NCBI RefSeq assembly: GCF_000312045.1
Contig: NZ_HE978635.1
Location: 610,774 to 674,773, forward strand
Direction of reading: 5' to 3'
Source: Noviherbaspirillum massiliense JC206
GTDB lineage: Bacteria; Pseudomonadota; Gammaproteobacteria; Burkholderiales; Burkholderiaceae_D
DNA: 64,000 nt
A program made the translations under genes and the position numbers. The notes below the pieces were generated by a model that saw only the letters and a list, made by a program, of their open reading frames with translations, searched no databases and was not told the origin of the DNA. Shown here in pieces: positions 34,295 to 43,815 of this stretch; the stretch's first letter is position 1; the number at the start of each line of letters is the position of its first letter.

Positions 34295-34612
34295 ATGCGC
34301 GAACTTCCCATTCCAACTGAAAACAACGGCGACGCGGACGCCACCGAAATGGCCAGGGTCTGGCTCGGCAATGGCTCCTGCAATGTGTCGCTTCTGCTGG
34401 GGATGTACGAGGATGCCGAGGAATGCGGCGTGGACGAGCTGTGGGCATGGGGGAATATCCTCAGCGACATTGCCCAGCATATTGCCAACGGCTTCAAGCA
34501 AAGCCACGGCTGGGACGAGACGGAAACCATGGCTCGACTGAGGAAGCACTTCAATGCAGCCATCAAGGAGCGCGCTCCGGGTCTGGAAGGGCGATATCTG
34601 GACGAGCACTGA
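34295..34612 (+). CDS. DUF5076-like small protein
   Basis: The 105-residue protein begins MRELPIP and has MARVWLGNGSCNVSLLLGMYEDAEECGVDELWAWGNILSDIAQHIANGF. This fits the DUF5076 outline (short N-terminal ELPIP, R-W-a-g--vsL, D-waWG--L-DiaqHiA). It has no signal or TM segment; the C-terminus is helical and charged. Function is unknown. Confidence 0.7.
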   Translation: MRELPIPTENNGDADATEMARVWLGNGSCNVSLLLGMYEDAEECGVDELWAWGNILSDIAQHIANGFKQSHGWDETETMARLRKHFNAAIKERAPGLEGRYLDEH

Positions 34613-34708
34613 GCATGCATGCCAGCCAGTGCAGGTGCATGAAGCGCAAATCCGACGATCACGAGCAGCGAGATCCGAATCGCCGGAGAGGATGCAGGCC
34701 GAGCCGAC

Positions 34709-35599
34709 TCAGCGCAGCGCGGCATCCTCCGCAGTAGAGAGTTCGATCGCAGTCCAGTCCAGGCCCGCGCGCCCCTTGGCGAGACTGGTGAGCAGGCGGG
34801 CATGGAGCAGGTCCGCCAAAGGCATGGGCACCGTCGCATCCTCCGCAGTGTCGCGCACAAGCCGTACATCTTTCATGCCCAGTTCCAGCTTGAATCCGGC
34901 TGGTTCATAGGCACGTTCCGCGAGGATGCGCCCATAGTTCTGATACAGCGGGCAGGCAAATATCGTCTTGCCGAAGAATGCGGCCAGGTCTTTGCGGTCG
35001 ATACCGTTCTTCTCTCCCAAGGCAAGCGCTTCCGACATGGTTTCGATGGCGGACAGGATCATGAAATTCCCCGCCAGCTTGACGACGTTGGCTGCGCCCG
35101 GGTCTTCGCCAAAGTCGAAGCTTCCCTGGCCCAATGCATCGATGACTGGTTTGGCGCGCTGTTTCGCTTCGGACGTCCCCGACTGGCAAATCCACAGCTT
35201 CTTGCCCGCGGCAGCCTCGGGACGCCCGAAGACCGGCGCACTCAGGAACAGGCTGCCATGCTCGGCATGACTCGCGGCGAGTTTTCTTGAAGTGTCGGGT
35301 GAGACAGTGCTCATGGAAATGTGCAAGCCCCCCTTGCCAAGTTTTTCCAGGATGCCTTCGCTTCCAAGCGTGACGGCTTCCAGCGCGGCATCATTGGCCA
35401 GCATCGTGACAGCAATGCCGCCGGCAGCAACGGCGCCGGCAGGCCTGTCCGCAACCGTTGCACCGGCAGCCGCCAATTCATCCGCACGCGCCCTGGTGCG
35501 GTTGTAGACGCTCAAGCGCAGGCCGCTTGCGAGCAGATTGCGGGCCATGGGAAGTCCCATCTTTCCAAGGCCGAGGAATGCGGCTTTCAATTCAGACAT
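34709..35599 (-). CDS. 3-hydroxyisobutyrate dehydrogenase family NAD(P)-dependent oxidoreductase
   Basis: The 296-residue protein has an N-terminal Rossmann motif FLGLGKMGLPMARNLL with NRTRARADEL (Arg suggests NADP preference). The substrate motif HISMSTVSPDTSRKLA is present and the catalytic Lys lies in AANVVKLAGNFMI. The family includes HIBADH, tartronate semialdehyde reductase and glyoxylate reductase; I cannot choose. AGGAGA precedes the start. Confidence 0.9.
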   Translation of the reverse strand: MSELKAAFLGLGKMGLPMARNLLASGLRLSVYNRTRARADELAAAGATVADRPAGAVAAGGIAVTMLANDAALEAVTLGSEGILEKLGKGGLHISMSTVSPDTSRKLAASHAEHGSLFLSAPVFGRPEAAAGKKLWICQSGTSEAKQRAKPVIDALGQGSFDFGEDPGAANVVKLAGNFMILSAIETMSEALALGEKNGIDRKDLAAFFGKTIFACPLYQNYGRILAERAYEPAGFKLELGMKDVRLVRDTAEDATVPMPLADLLHARLLTSLAKGRAGLDWTAIELSTAEDAALR

Positions 35600-36229
35600 A
35601 GGCTTCTCCTAAGGTTAGTCCGGACGATCAAACCCGATGACTGCGGAACTGTTCTCTGGTTCCTGATACACCTGCATAAGTAACTTCTGGGTGATGAGAG
35701 ACGGGAAAGATGGGATGCCTTGCTGCTCCAAAAGGAGCAGGCAATGCCAGGATTGACTCACGAAAAGATCGCATCCGGGGAAGCACAACCAGCCCTAAGT
35801 ATTAGTCGGCCGTGCTTGTTAGTCGCCTGAGGCCACTAATATCGCCGTGACGATCCCGATATACCTAGGTCTTAGTCTACTGGAATGCCAATAATATTGG
35901 CGCTTATCAATAAAGTGATTCCAAATATGCGGTGGAATGAGTCAATCAGGAACTCGGTCGTCTCCAAGCTGCTAATTTATTAGACTAAATCTCGGTCGAG
36001 AAAGCACAAGACGAAGGCTAAGTAATGTCGCTCGCTTGTCGAGCACTGACGGCAAGCCGATAAGGAATGAAATTTAGTCCAGAACAACCGTCGAATGGAT
36101 AAATCAGGCATCATCTCGAATGCTGCATTGTTGACGCGCAAAAGCAGGGGTGACGCCAGACGCGTAACGGGCCGGAGTGGTAACGGCCGACATAATTAGA
36201 GTAACCGACTGAAAGAGAAAGGAAATGCC
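35600..36229. other. Intergenic region rich in TTAGTC motifs
   Basis: These 630 AT-richer bases separate the dehydrogenase (-) and the small RHH-like gene (+). They hold six TTAGTC/GACTAA motifs (35615, 35802, 35819, 35872, 35983, 36074). No other gene is supported. Confidence 0.45.
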
Positions 36230-36406
36230 ATGCCGAGAACGAAGAGCACGGGCCAGCCTGACGGCTTCATTAATGTACCGGTAACACGGGAAACACGCGA
36301 GGGTTTGCATGAACTGAAGGAATCCATGCAGGTAGCGAGCCAAGCCGAAGTAATCGAGAAGGCAGTTGCGATCCTCCTGGCGATTCAAAACGCAGCGCGC
36401 AATTAA
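36230..36406 (+). CDS. Small ribbon-helix-helix-like protein
   Basis: A 58-residue gene too short for routine ORF lists starts at 36230, 7 bases after AAAGGA. The product begins with a basic MPRTKSTG tail, then a strand GFINVPVTRE and two helices (TREGLHELKESMQ and SQAEVIEKAVAILLAIQNAARN). This is the layout of Arc/CopG-type ribbon-helix-helix DNA-binding proteins. No toxin partner is adjacent. It may bind the TTAGTC motifs upstream, which is speculation. Confidence 0.6.
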   Translation: MPRTKSTGQPDGFINVPVTRETREGLHELKESMQVASQAEVIEKAVAILLAIQNAARN

Positions 36407-36764
36407 TAACAGTTCCCCCCCCCCCGCGTCCCAAAAGGGGCGCGAGGGCGCTGCAACGGGACTTGCACATGCCCGTTACCCAATCCCATTATTGCCGCTA
36501 AAAATAAGCCCGGGCAATATGCAGAACCGCTGACCGGTGGTGAATGGGCTTTTGCGATCGCGCTATCTGGTCTGCTTCAATCAACAATGCTGTAGCAATC
36601 TCGCTGCGAAACCAAATAATAAGAAGCCGCCAATGCATGTCCGGCATCCGGCGGACTTATGACAGCGCAGACAGGCTTTTGCAAGAGATAGCGCTGCGCG
36701 GCTACAGAAGCGCTGCAGATCGAAGCCTGGCCAGAATGTCCTGTAGCGCCGGACCCTGCGGTGC
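36407..36764. other. Intergenic region with poly-C tract
   Basis: These 358 bases hold a C11 tract (36415-36425) followed by a hairpin, and no supported gene. The frame at 36544-37095 runs antisense through the MFS gene. Confidence 0.4.
36415..36445. repeat. C11 homopolymer followed by a GC hairpin
   Basis: Eleven Cs run from 36415 to 36425; CGCGTCCC then pairs with GGGGCGCG across an AAAA loop (one G-T pair). There is no T-run, so termination would not be canonical. The tract is a likely slippage site. Confidence 0.6.
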
Positions 36765-38294
36765 CTACGAGATTTTTTCCTCGGTCTTTTTCGCGGCTGC
36801 CTGCGACCCTGTGCGCAGCGTATTTTCCGGAATCATCCAGGCCAGCACATGCGCCGCCGCTGCAATCAGCGCGCTGCACAACAAGGTCACGCGGAAGGCA
36901 AAGGAAGCATGCGCCGGATCGCTGCTTACCGCATTCTGTATTCCTGCCTCGATCCCCGTGGTCGTGCCACCACCGTGCAACAGCGCAAACAAGATCGAAC
37001 TAAGGATGGCGACCCCAATCGCGCCGCCCATGCTGCGGAACAGCGCGGTCATTGCCGTGGCAATGCCAATGTTCTTCTGCGGCACGGCATTCTGAACGGC
37101 AACCAGAGAGGTCGGCATTGTCATGCCGATCGAGAAACCGGCCAGCGCGAGCACGGCACTATTGGCGAAGTTGGCATGCGGACCGAGATAGGCCAGGATC
37201 AGCGTGGCCAAGGGCAAGAGCGCGGTGCCGGTAACCTGCAACGGCTTGTACCGGCCGGTATGCATCATCCAGCGACCGCCGGTGAAAGCGCCTGCCGGCA
37301 CTGCCAGCGAAAATGCGATCAGGCGCAAGGCCGCGGCATCAGGGCCGATGCCATCCAGTGTCTGCATGCCGAACGGCACCAGCACGGATAGCGACACCAC
37401 CTGAAAGAAGCTGATGAACAGGATGGTGCAGCCGATCCAGACAGTTCGGATCTTGAACAGGCCAAGCGGAATCAGGGGTTCGGCCGTGCGATGCTCCTGC
37501 CGCACGAACACCATCAACAGCACGACCGACACGGCCATCAGCCACAGGGTGTCCGGCGACAACAGCGCCACGCCCTGGCCGACGCGCGTGATTGCGACGA
37601 GCAGCAGGCTGAGACCGGTGGTCAGCAGGATGGCGCCGAAATAATCCACCGGCAGTTTCACGCCCGGCACTGGCAGGCTTTTCAGTGCACGACGGGCGGT
37701 CCACAGTGCCACCACCCCCAGGGGCAAGTTGATCCAGAATACCCAGCGCCAGGACAGCAGATGGGTCAGATAGCCGCCGAGTACCGGGCCGCCAACGCTG
37801 GCCACCGCATACACAACCGAGATGTAACCTTGATAACGCCCGCGCTCGCGCAGCGGGACCACGTCGCCAATAATGGCTTGCGCAGAAGAGATCAAGCCCC
37901 CGCCGCCTATGCCTTGCAGCACTCGCGCAAGTACCAGCATCGGCATGGTCTGCGCCAGCGCACAACCGACCGAAGCGATCAGGAAGATGACGACCGCGAT
38001 CGACAGCAGCATGCGCCGCCCATACAGGTCGCCGAGCTTGCCATAGACCGGCGTCGATACGGTAGAGGCGACGAGGTAGCCCGACACGACCCAGGCCAGC
38101 ATCGATACGCTGCCGAGGTCATGTGCCATCTGCGGCAGAGAAACGGAGACGATGGTCTGGTCGAGGGCGCCGAGAAGAATAATCAGCATCAGGCCGATGA
38201 TGATGCGGCGGATATCACTGATGGTAAAACCGGAAGAGGGCTGAGCAGTCACTTTTGATGTTCTATGCAGAAAGACAAAATCCGCGGTCTGCAT
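36765..38294 (-). CDS. MFS drug-efflux pump, DHA2 (EmrB/QacA) family
   Basis: The 509-residue protein has about 14 TM segments, with ALDQTIVSVSLPQM near the start (motif D1), VYGKLGDLYGRR (motif A) and GGPVLGGYL (motif C, antiporter signature). DHA2 pumps export drugs, dyes or organic acids by proton antiport. The start is uncertain: ATG at 38294 lacks a clear ribosome site and GTG at 38252 is an alternative. No regulator or membrane-fusion partner is adjacent. Confidence 0.9.
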   Translation of the reverse strand: MQTADFVFLHRTSKVTAQPSSGFTISDIRRIIIGLMLIILLGALDQTIVSVSLPQMAHDLGSVSMLAWVVSGYLVASTVSTPVYGKLGDLYGRRMLLSIAVVIFLIASVGCALAQTMPMLVLARVLQGIGGGGLISSAQAIIGDVVPLRERGRYQGYISVVYAVASVGGPVLGGYLTHLLSWRWVFWINLPLGVVALWTARRALKSLPVPGVKLPVDYFGAILLTTGLSLLLVAITRVGQGVALLSPDTLWLMAVSVVLLMVFVRQEHRTAEPLIPLGLFKIRTVWIGCTILFISFFQVVSLSVLVPFGMQTLDGIGPDAAALRLIAFSLAVPAGAFTGGRWMMHTGRYKPLQVTGTALLPLATLILAYLGPHANFANSAVLALAGFSIGMTMPTSLVAVQNAVPQKNIGIATAMTALFRSMGGAIGVAILSSILFALLHGGGTTTGIEAGIQNAVSSDPAHASFAFRVTLLCSALIAAAAHVLAWMIPENTLRTGSQAAAKKTEEKIS

Positions 38295-38753
38295 GCCGGC
38301 AGGAAGGGCAGGTGATGCCGTGACACAATCCGCTTGCGAACCAGCATATTAATGCTTGTTAAAACTTATTGCTGGACGGCGGTCATTTGCCAATGCAGGC
38401 CCGATTTGACGTGCAGTGGATCGTTCAAGCGAACGCGCCATCCGGCGCCTGCGTTTCGTGACTGCATACTTTGAATAGAGCAATTGGTATCAGTTCTGCC
38501 GGCATGTTTGCATCGTCCTGTCAAACCCGCTGCAATCCACACCATCGCGGGAACTGGGCAGTTGGAGAATAACCAAACCATAGTTGCGCCATCGGGCAGC
38601 AACCAGACACTGCGCTCGCTTTTACGGGAATCGACCCAGGCCGGCAGCTGGCTGTCGTGTATTGGGCAAATTCATGCGCAGGACAGAGCGACTACGCGTT
38701 ATTCGCGTGAGCTTCCGGTGAAAAGCGTTCACCGGGCAATGAAGGAGAGACAG
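38295..38753. other. Intergenic region between MFS and CBS genes
   Basis: These 459 bases carry the divergent promoters. The frame from 38484 runs in phase into the CBS gene but the good ribosome site (AAGGAGA at 38742) selects the start at 38754, so this part is treated as non-coding. Confidence 0.4.
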
Positions 38754-39455
38754 ATGCAGATGGTTTCCGAAGTGATGACACGAAACGTCAGATCCATATC
38801 ACCTATGGAAAATGTGCAACGCGCGGCCGCGCTGATGAATGAATTGAATGTCGGCGCGCTGCCTGTGTGCGACGGAGACAGGCTGGTGGGCATGCTAACC
38901 GACCGTGATATCACCATACGTGCCACGGCGGACGGGAAATCGCCGCAGGCTACCCGTGTCGACCAAGTCATGAGTACCGACGTGCGCTGGTGTTTCGATG
39001 ATCAGCCCCTGGACGAAGTGATGGGCCAGATGGCCGACAGCCAGATCCGGCGTATCCCGGTGCTTTCGCATGACGAGCAGCATAAGCTGGTCGGTATCGT
39101 CGCACTGGGAGACGTCGTCACCAGGACGCCGGGGGGCGCGCAGGCGCAGGACGTGGCGCAAGTCGTCGAGACGGTGTCGTCTCCGTCGGCTCCTGTTGAA
39201 GCAGGAACGGCTGGCAATGTGCGAGACAAGGATGCTGAGCGGAAGGCCGCGGACGTCGCCACGAAACCCTTGGGGCGCCCGCCCGCGACGGGAACCGATA
39301 GCGCAAACGCGCGCGTTCCGTCCGGCGGGGCGGGAGGCACCGGAACGACCGGTCTGGCCGGTGACGGCACGGCTGGCGGCACAAGCGGCACGGGCGCTTC
39401 ATCCAATGCGAAAGAAGCAAATGATGTCGGCCCGGCGGGTGACTACAGCCGGTAG
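38754..39455 (+). CDS. CBS-domain pair protein with Gly-rich tail
   Basis: The 233-residue protein has two CBS domains (residues 4-60 and 68-125: VMTRNVRSISPMENVQRAA, LPVCDGDRLVGMLTDRDI, VMSTDVRWCFDDQPLDEVM, RIPVLSHDEQHKLVGIVALGD). CBS pairs bind adenosyl nucleotides. The last 100 residues are a low-complexity Gly, Ala, Thr, Ser tail with no fold visible. AAGGAGA and spacing select this start. Confidence 0.85.
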   Translation: MQMVSEVMTRNVRSISPMENVQRAAALMNELNVGALPVCDGDRLVGMLTDRDITIRATADGKSPQATRVDQVMSTDVRWCFDDQPLDEVMGQMADSQIRRIPVLSHDEQHKLVGIVALGDVVTRTPGGAQAQDVAQVVETVSSPSAPVEAGTAGNVRDKDAERKAADVATKPLGRPPATGTDSANARVPSGGAGGTGTTGLAGDGTAGGTSGTGASSNAKEANDVGPAGDYSR

Positions 39456-39644
39456 GCTCGCCGCCGTCTCGCGCATTTCGTCGAAGTCTTTGCATCCGCA
39501 AATGCATGCCCGGACCTGCTGGTGGCAGGATGTCGGGATTGTCGCGGTGTCGAGTCTCGTCCAATCAAACCACCTGCAATGCCGAGCGGTGGCCGTACTT
39601 GCCAGCCTGTCCCGGGCAAAAGAATTCAATCGATAATTTCCGAC

Positions 39645-40460
39645 ATGTACCCTGAGTTGAATTACAGATTCCGGAAACTGAAAAGAGGCACGCTGGCGCG
39701 ACTCGCACTGCTCTCTTCCCGGTTCGACCGCATGTTCAAGACGGGCGCGCCGCTGCTGCTCATGGCTTATTCCGGCGGCGCATCGAGCAGGAACCTGATC
39801 GTATTCTTGCCCGGCATCGGCGACCTGGCGGAAGATTTCGAAAGAAGCGGTTTCATCGCCGACTTGCGTCACCATGGAATTACCGCCGATGCGGTCGCCG
39901 TGGACGCGCACTATGGCTATTACTCATCCCGGATAATTCATGCACGGATCGCGGAAGACGTAGTCGCTTCCGCACACGAAGCCGGCTATGAACGAATCTG
40001 GCTGGCCGGGATTTCCCTCGGCGGACTTGGCGCCTTGTCCTTTACGGCATTGCATCCCGCACAAATATCCGGTTTGCTGCTGCTGGCGCCCTATTTGGGA
40101 AATGGAAAGCTGGTGAACGAAATTGCGGCGGCAGGCGGCGTTGAACAGTGGGAGCCGGGACATATTCAAGAAGGCGACTACCTGTGCAGCCTGTGGTCGT
40201 GGCTGAAAAGGGACTATGCAGAAGGGCAGGCGAGGGTGCCGATCTATCTCGGCTATGGCAGGAGCGATGCCTTCGCCCGTGCAAACGCGCTGCTGGCAAC
40301 GCTGCTGCCGAGCACGCATGTCTATTCGCGTCCTGGGGGACACGACTGGCGCACCTGGAAAAAGCTGTGGCGGGAAATGGTGGCAGGCTCCAAGGAGTCG
40401 CTCGATGCCGCTCACTCCCCGAAGTCTTCTTCCCCGGTGAGCGGCAACATGGCTTCATGA
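39645..40460 (+). CDS. Alpha/beta hydrolase
   Basis: The 271-residue protein has the nucleophile elbow LAGISLGGLGAL (Ser in GxSxG), a candidate acid in GYGRSDAF and the His in PGGHDWRTW, giving a complete triad. The region LIVFLPGIGDLAEDF holds the oxyanion strand. The start at 39645 is chosen over 39522 because earlier residues lack any domain pattern. It overlaps the convergent acyltransferase gene by 49 bases, and a lipid substrate is possible. Confidence 0.82.
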   Translation: MYPELNYRFRKLKRGTLARLALLSSRFDRMFKTGAPLLLMAYSGGASSRNLIVFLPGIGDLAEDFERSGFIADLRHHGITADAVAVDAHYGYYSSRIIHARIAEDVVASAHEAGYERIWLAGISLGGLGALSFTALHPAQISGLLLLAPYLGNGKLVNEIAAAGGVEQWEPGHIQEGDYLCSLWSWLKRDYAEGQARVPIYLGYGRSDAFARANALLATLLPSTHVYSRPGGHDWRTWKKLWREMVAGSKESLDAAHSPKSSSPVSGNMAS

Positions 40461-41143
40461 GCTGCCTTCGATAAGTTCAGCTCCGGCTCCATGCCTTTGA
40501 CATCCGGTGTCAGCACCGCACCGATTTCCAGCGTAATCGGAATGCGGCGCGTCAGCCACGTTCCCAGTCTCAGTGCCCGACGTGATCCGCGCAGGCCTGC
40601 AACGACCACTGGGACGTTTTCTGCTACTGCGGCAACAAACGCTCCCGAATGGAAGGCTTTCAATCCGGCGTCCGGAGCAATGCCGCCCTCCGGAAACACG
40701 ATAAGGTTTTTTCCGCGGCGCAGTGCCTTCCGCAGGCGCCTGGTATTGATGGCGGCATGGAGATGAGGGCGGCCCAGGACCACGGTCCCCAGTGCCCTGA
40801 GCAATGGGCACAGCACGCGCTGGGCAGCATGCTGTTGGCGCACAACGAACGCGTACCCGGGCTGCGCGGGAAGCAGCGCCGTGAGCACAAGCCCGTCGAG
40901 GAAACTCGTGTGATTGACCAGCAGGATATGCGGTGTGCGCGGCAGCCGCTCCTTGTCATGGATGGCCAGCGGCAGGGCGGCGAAACGGAAAAGCAGTCGC
41001 GTGCCGGTGCGGGCAACCGGCCGCGCATGGCGTGGCGTGCGCACCAGCATGATCAGGCTGCCGAAGATCAGCAGAACTAGGATGAACAGGAGCCATGCAT
41101 AGCATCCGTAGCTCCATGCCGAAATCGTTCGTATCTCCTTCAT
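40412..41143 (-). CDS. PlsC-type lysophospholipid acyltransferase
   Basis: The 243-residue protein has an N-terminal TM segment (about 12-32) and the acyltransferase motifs NHTSFLDGLVL (HxxxxD), then FPEGGIAPDAG (motif III) and VPVVVAGLRGSRRAL (motif IV). It would acylate the sn-2 position of a lysolipid at the inner membrane. The 3' end overlaps the hydrolase gene, head to tail. Confidence 0.88.
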   Translation of the reverse strand: MKEIRTISAWSYGCYAWLLFILVLLIFGSLIMLVRTPRHARPVARTGTRLLFRFAALPLAIHDKERLPRTPHILLVNHTSFLDGLVLTALLPAQPGYAFVVRQQHAAQRVLCPLLRALGTVVLGRPHLHAAINTRRLRKALRRGKNLIVFPEGGIAPDAGLKAFHSGAFVAAVAENVPVVVAGLRGSRRALRLGTWLTRRIPITLEIGAVLTPDVKGMEPELNLSKAAHEAMLPLTGEEDFGE

Positions 41144-41380
41144 CGCCGCCTTGTGTCATCAGCGCGTAACTAACCTAAAAAGAATATCGGGGTTGGGTCG
41201 CGTGTGCGGCATACCCAGAGGCGGGAGTTGCGCAGCATCAAATTCCCCGACCCTCGGGGCGAATCTTGCAGTGCGTCGACAGCATATGGCTGATAAGCGG
41301 GATGAGCGATATCAAGGCCAACGCTCTGCTTGTGCTTTAGGTTGGCAAAAGGGCAATCGTAACGCGGCACGATGGCAGTC

Positions 41381-41848
41381 ATGAAACTTATTTCCCGTTC
41401 TATGCTTTTGGCGCTTTTTGCGCTGGCGCTGGGCATGCCCGCAGCAGCCCAGCACGATCGCGGAGAACATTCCAGGAACGGGCCTCGTCCGGAGCGCGGC
41501 GAACACGGCCGGCGTGTCGTGCCGTGGCATGGAGACATCCATCGCTTTCATGACCGTGACCTGCCTTTCTGGCGCGGTGGCCGCTGGGTCCATGGCAGGC
41601 ATGGCGCACACGAAGGCTGGTGGTGGGTGGTCGGGCCCACCTGGTATTGGTATCCTGCGCCGGTTTATCCCTATCCCGATCCCTACCTGCCGCCTCCCGC
41701 GGCGCTGATCACGCCGCCCGAGCCCGCAGCCCAGCCACAGTACTGGTACTACTGCGTCAATCCTCCAGGGTACTATCCGTATGTCCCGCAGTGCAATGGC
41801 AATTGGGAACGCGTGCCGGCGACGCCGCCACCACCGCCTCCGCGCTAA
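41381..41848 (+). CDS. Secreted Tyr/Pro/Trp-rich protein, hypothetical
   Basis: The 155-residue protein has a signal peptide (KLISRSMLLALFALALGMPAAA, cleavage before QHDR). The mature part has His/Arg-rich RGEHGRR and HDRDLPFWRGGRW, a YPAPVYPYPDPYLPPP stretch, and a tail YYCVNPPGYYPYVPQC with NWERVP, a Cys-pair motif often seen at the end of small proteobacterial periplasmic proteins. The alternative ATG is at 41372. Function is unknown. Confidence 0.75.
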   Translation: MKLISRSMLLALFALALGMPAAAQHDRGEHSRNGPRPERGEHGRRVVPWHGDIHRFHDRDLPFWRGGRWVHGRHGAHEGWWWVVGPTWYWYPAPVYPYPDPYLPPPAALITPPEPAAQPQYWYYCVNPPGYYPYVPQCNGNWERVPATPPPPPPR

Positions 41849-42093
41849 TGGGCGAGTCCAAATCCAGGGTTCTGTTCACGGTTGCAAGCTTCATGGGCGA
41901 AGCTTCGTGGCGTGGCGGGGTGCATGTTTTGATACGGATCAAGGGCAAACTCTCCGCTGGAGGATGACAATGATTCGGCGATGCAACGAAGGAAGGATAG
42001 CCATGGTGTGCACTTCCATCATCCGCAAGATCGAAAGAATCCGTGACAAGCAGCACTCCCTGCAAAATGCTGGGGCAGGGCGGGAGGAAAGGC

Positions 42094-42831
42094 ATGACGA
42101 ACCGACATTTCTTGATCACGCTCGTGATTCTGTTTGCCATGGCAGCCGTGCTGGTGTGGATCGGCAGGTACACGAATGTCGACCTCTATCTCGCCGATGC
42201 AGTATTTGACTTCGGCGCCAGGAAATTTCCGCGACGCGACCAGTGGTTCTACCAAAACTTCATGCACCACATGGCGAGTGGCCTGTTGATCGGGGCCGGG
42301 TTGGTGCTGGTCGCAATGCTGCTTATCGACCGCGCAGTCAAAGGAAAGCTATTGGAGGTCAGAACCAGACGAGCATTAATGGTGGTCCTTGGATCGGCAG
42401 TACTGATCCCTCTTACCGTCAGCACCATGAAACTCCTCTCGATCCACCACTGCCCATGGAGCATGGAGCGTTATGGCGGATTTGCCCCGTATTTGCGCAT
42501 CTTTGATACCCTGCCGGCCGGCGCTGCAGCCGGACGCTGCTTCCCGGCCGCCCACGCAAGTGGCGGCCTATGGGTCGCTGCGGTGGCTGCTTTCTGGCTG
42601 CCGGAAAAGCCCTTGAAGGCACTGGCTGCCTTTGTGGTCGGACTCACTCCAGGCATTGCGCTCGGCCTGTCGCAGCAGATGCGCGGCGCGCACTTCCTCA
42701 CGCATACGCTCTGGTCGATATGGATCGCCGCATTCATCATTCTTATTCTCATAAAGGTGTTCATTTTCTCGACTAAGAAAGAACTCGCTGTACGCAAGAC
42801 GATCCTGGCAAATCAACACAATAACTTTTAG
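42094..42831 (+). CDS. PAP2-family membrane phosphatase
   Basis: The 245-residue protein starts at 42094 behind GGAGGAAAGGC. It has six predicted TM segments and the PAP2 signature parts KLLSIHHCPW, CFPAAHASGG and QMRGAHFLTHTLWS with its catalytic His. This is the subfamily that dephosphorylates lipid phosphates at the outer face of the inner membrane. It may relate to the PlsC acyltransferase 1 kb away. Confidence 0.85.
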   Translation: MTNRHFLITLVILFAMAAVLVWIGRYTNVDLYLADAVFDFGARKFPRRDQWFYQNFMHHMASGLLIGAGLVLVAMLLIDRAVKGKLLEVRTRRALMVVLGSAVLIPLTVSTMKLLSIHHCPWSMERYGGFAPYLRIFDTLPAGAAAGRCFPAAHASGGLWVAAVAAFWLPEKPLKALAAFVVGLTPGIALGLSQQMRGAHFLTHTLWSIWIAAFIILILIKVFIFSTKKELAVRKTILANQHNNF

Positions 42832-42978
42832 GGCGGCCATGTTTGATCTTAAATCTCTGTCGCTACGCGGAATTGGATTGGCTTTTTCTTTCTGTCATGT
42901 AGGTGTCGCATTGTCTTTACAGATGAACTAAGGCCTGATCACTACGATCTAACGATCCGATATCTCTGGGAGTCAGCA

Positions 42979-43815
42979 ATGCGTCCTTGGTCCGTCCTAA
43001 ATGTAGCAATGCAAAATCCCATGGAATCTTGGGCATTCTTACGGTGGGCAATACATGACCCCATGGGATCACGCCACTACTTTATTGATCGTTGGAAGCA
43101 TCGTGATTGGCATATTCGTATGTATCCGGTTGATCATGATTGGCGTATGCGAATCGGATCGACTGACGACGACCGCAAGCAGACCGAACAACTATGGCCA
43201 TCAGTTTTGAGACGCTTAGAAGAACAGGGACTTCGGCCAGGGCCGGAAAGCTATTTTTTTTGGAACGATGGCGATCCTGCATTCATTCAGGCTATATGGT
43301 GCTTGGTGCGCCGACTGCAGGCGACAAAGGTGGTTGAGACCGGTGTTGCACACGGAGTGACTAGCCGATTCATTCTTGAGGCGCTCGGTATGCGTGGCGG
43401 ACATCTCTGGAGTATTGACCTTCCGCCGCCCGGCTCGCCCGAAAAGCACCATGAAATCGGTGCTGCCGTGATCGATCGCACGAACTGGACTCTCCTTCTT
43501 GGATCAAGCCGCCAACACTTACCTCACTTGTTGAAGGAAGTCGGGCCTATCGACATCTTCATACATGACAGTGAACATTCCTCGACCAACATGCTGTTCG
43601 AGATGCGCTTAGCGTGGGAAGCGCTGCGACCGGGTGGTGCCCTTATTGTTGACGATATTGATTTGAACTGGGCATTTGGTGAATTTAGCAAGCAGATTAA
43701 ATGTGAGAAGTTGGTCGCAGAAGCGGAACCCATTCGGCCTGACCTGCGAAGATTCAATCAAAAGGGATTGTTCGGAGTCCTGCTGAAGCCTCAAAGTTCA
43801 GCCATGAAGCCTTAA
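42979..43815 (+). CDS. Class I SAM-dependent methyltransferase
   Basis: The 278-residue protein has a methyltransferase core: VVETGVAHGVTSRFIL (motif I), HLWSIDLPP (motif II acid), IDIFIHDSEHSSTNM and LRPGGALIVDDIDLNW, as in Methyltransf_24-type enzymes of O-antigen or natural-product loci. The N-terminal 90 residues are unassigned. Base composition is visibly more AT-rich than the flanking genes. GGGAG precedes the ATG. Confidence 0.82.
   Translation: MRPWSVLNVAMQNPMESWAFLRWAIHDPMGSRHYFIDRWKHRDWHIRMYPVDHDWRMRIGSTDDDRKQTEQLWPSVLRRLEEQGLRPGPESYFFWNDGDPAFIQAIWCLVRRLQATKVVETGVAHGVTSRFILEALGMRGGHLWSIDLPPPGSPEKHHEIGAAVIDRTNWTLLLGSSRQHLPHLLKEVGPIDIFIHDSEHSSTNMLFEMRLAWEALRPGGALIVDDIDLNWAFGEFSKQIKCEKLVAEAEPIRPDLRRFNQKGLFGVLLKPQSSAMKP

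Noticed and set aside
36424-36445. Rho-independent terminator after the small RHH-like gene
   Set aside because: The hairpin is good but no T-run follows, so it is listed only as a structure.
42839-42931. A 30-codon plus-strand frame between the PAP2 and methyltransferase genes
   Set aside because: No ribosome site, no recognisable pattern and too short to support.
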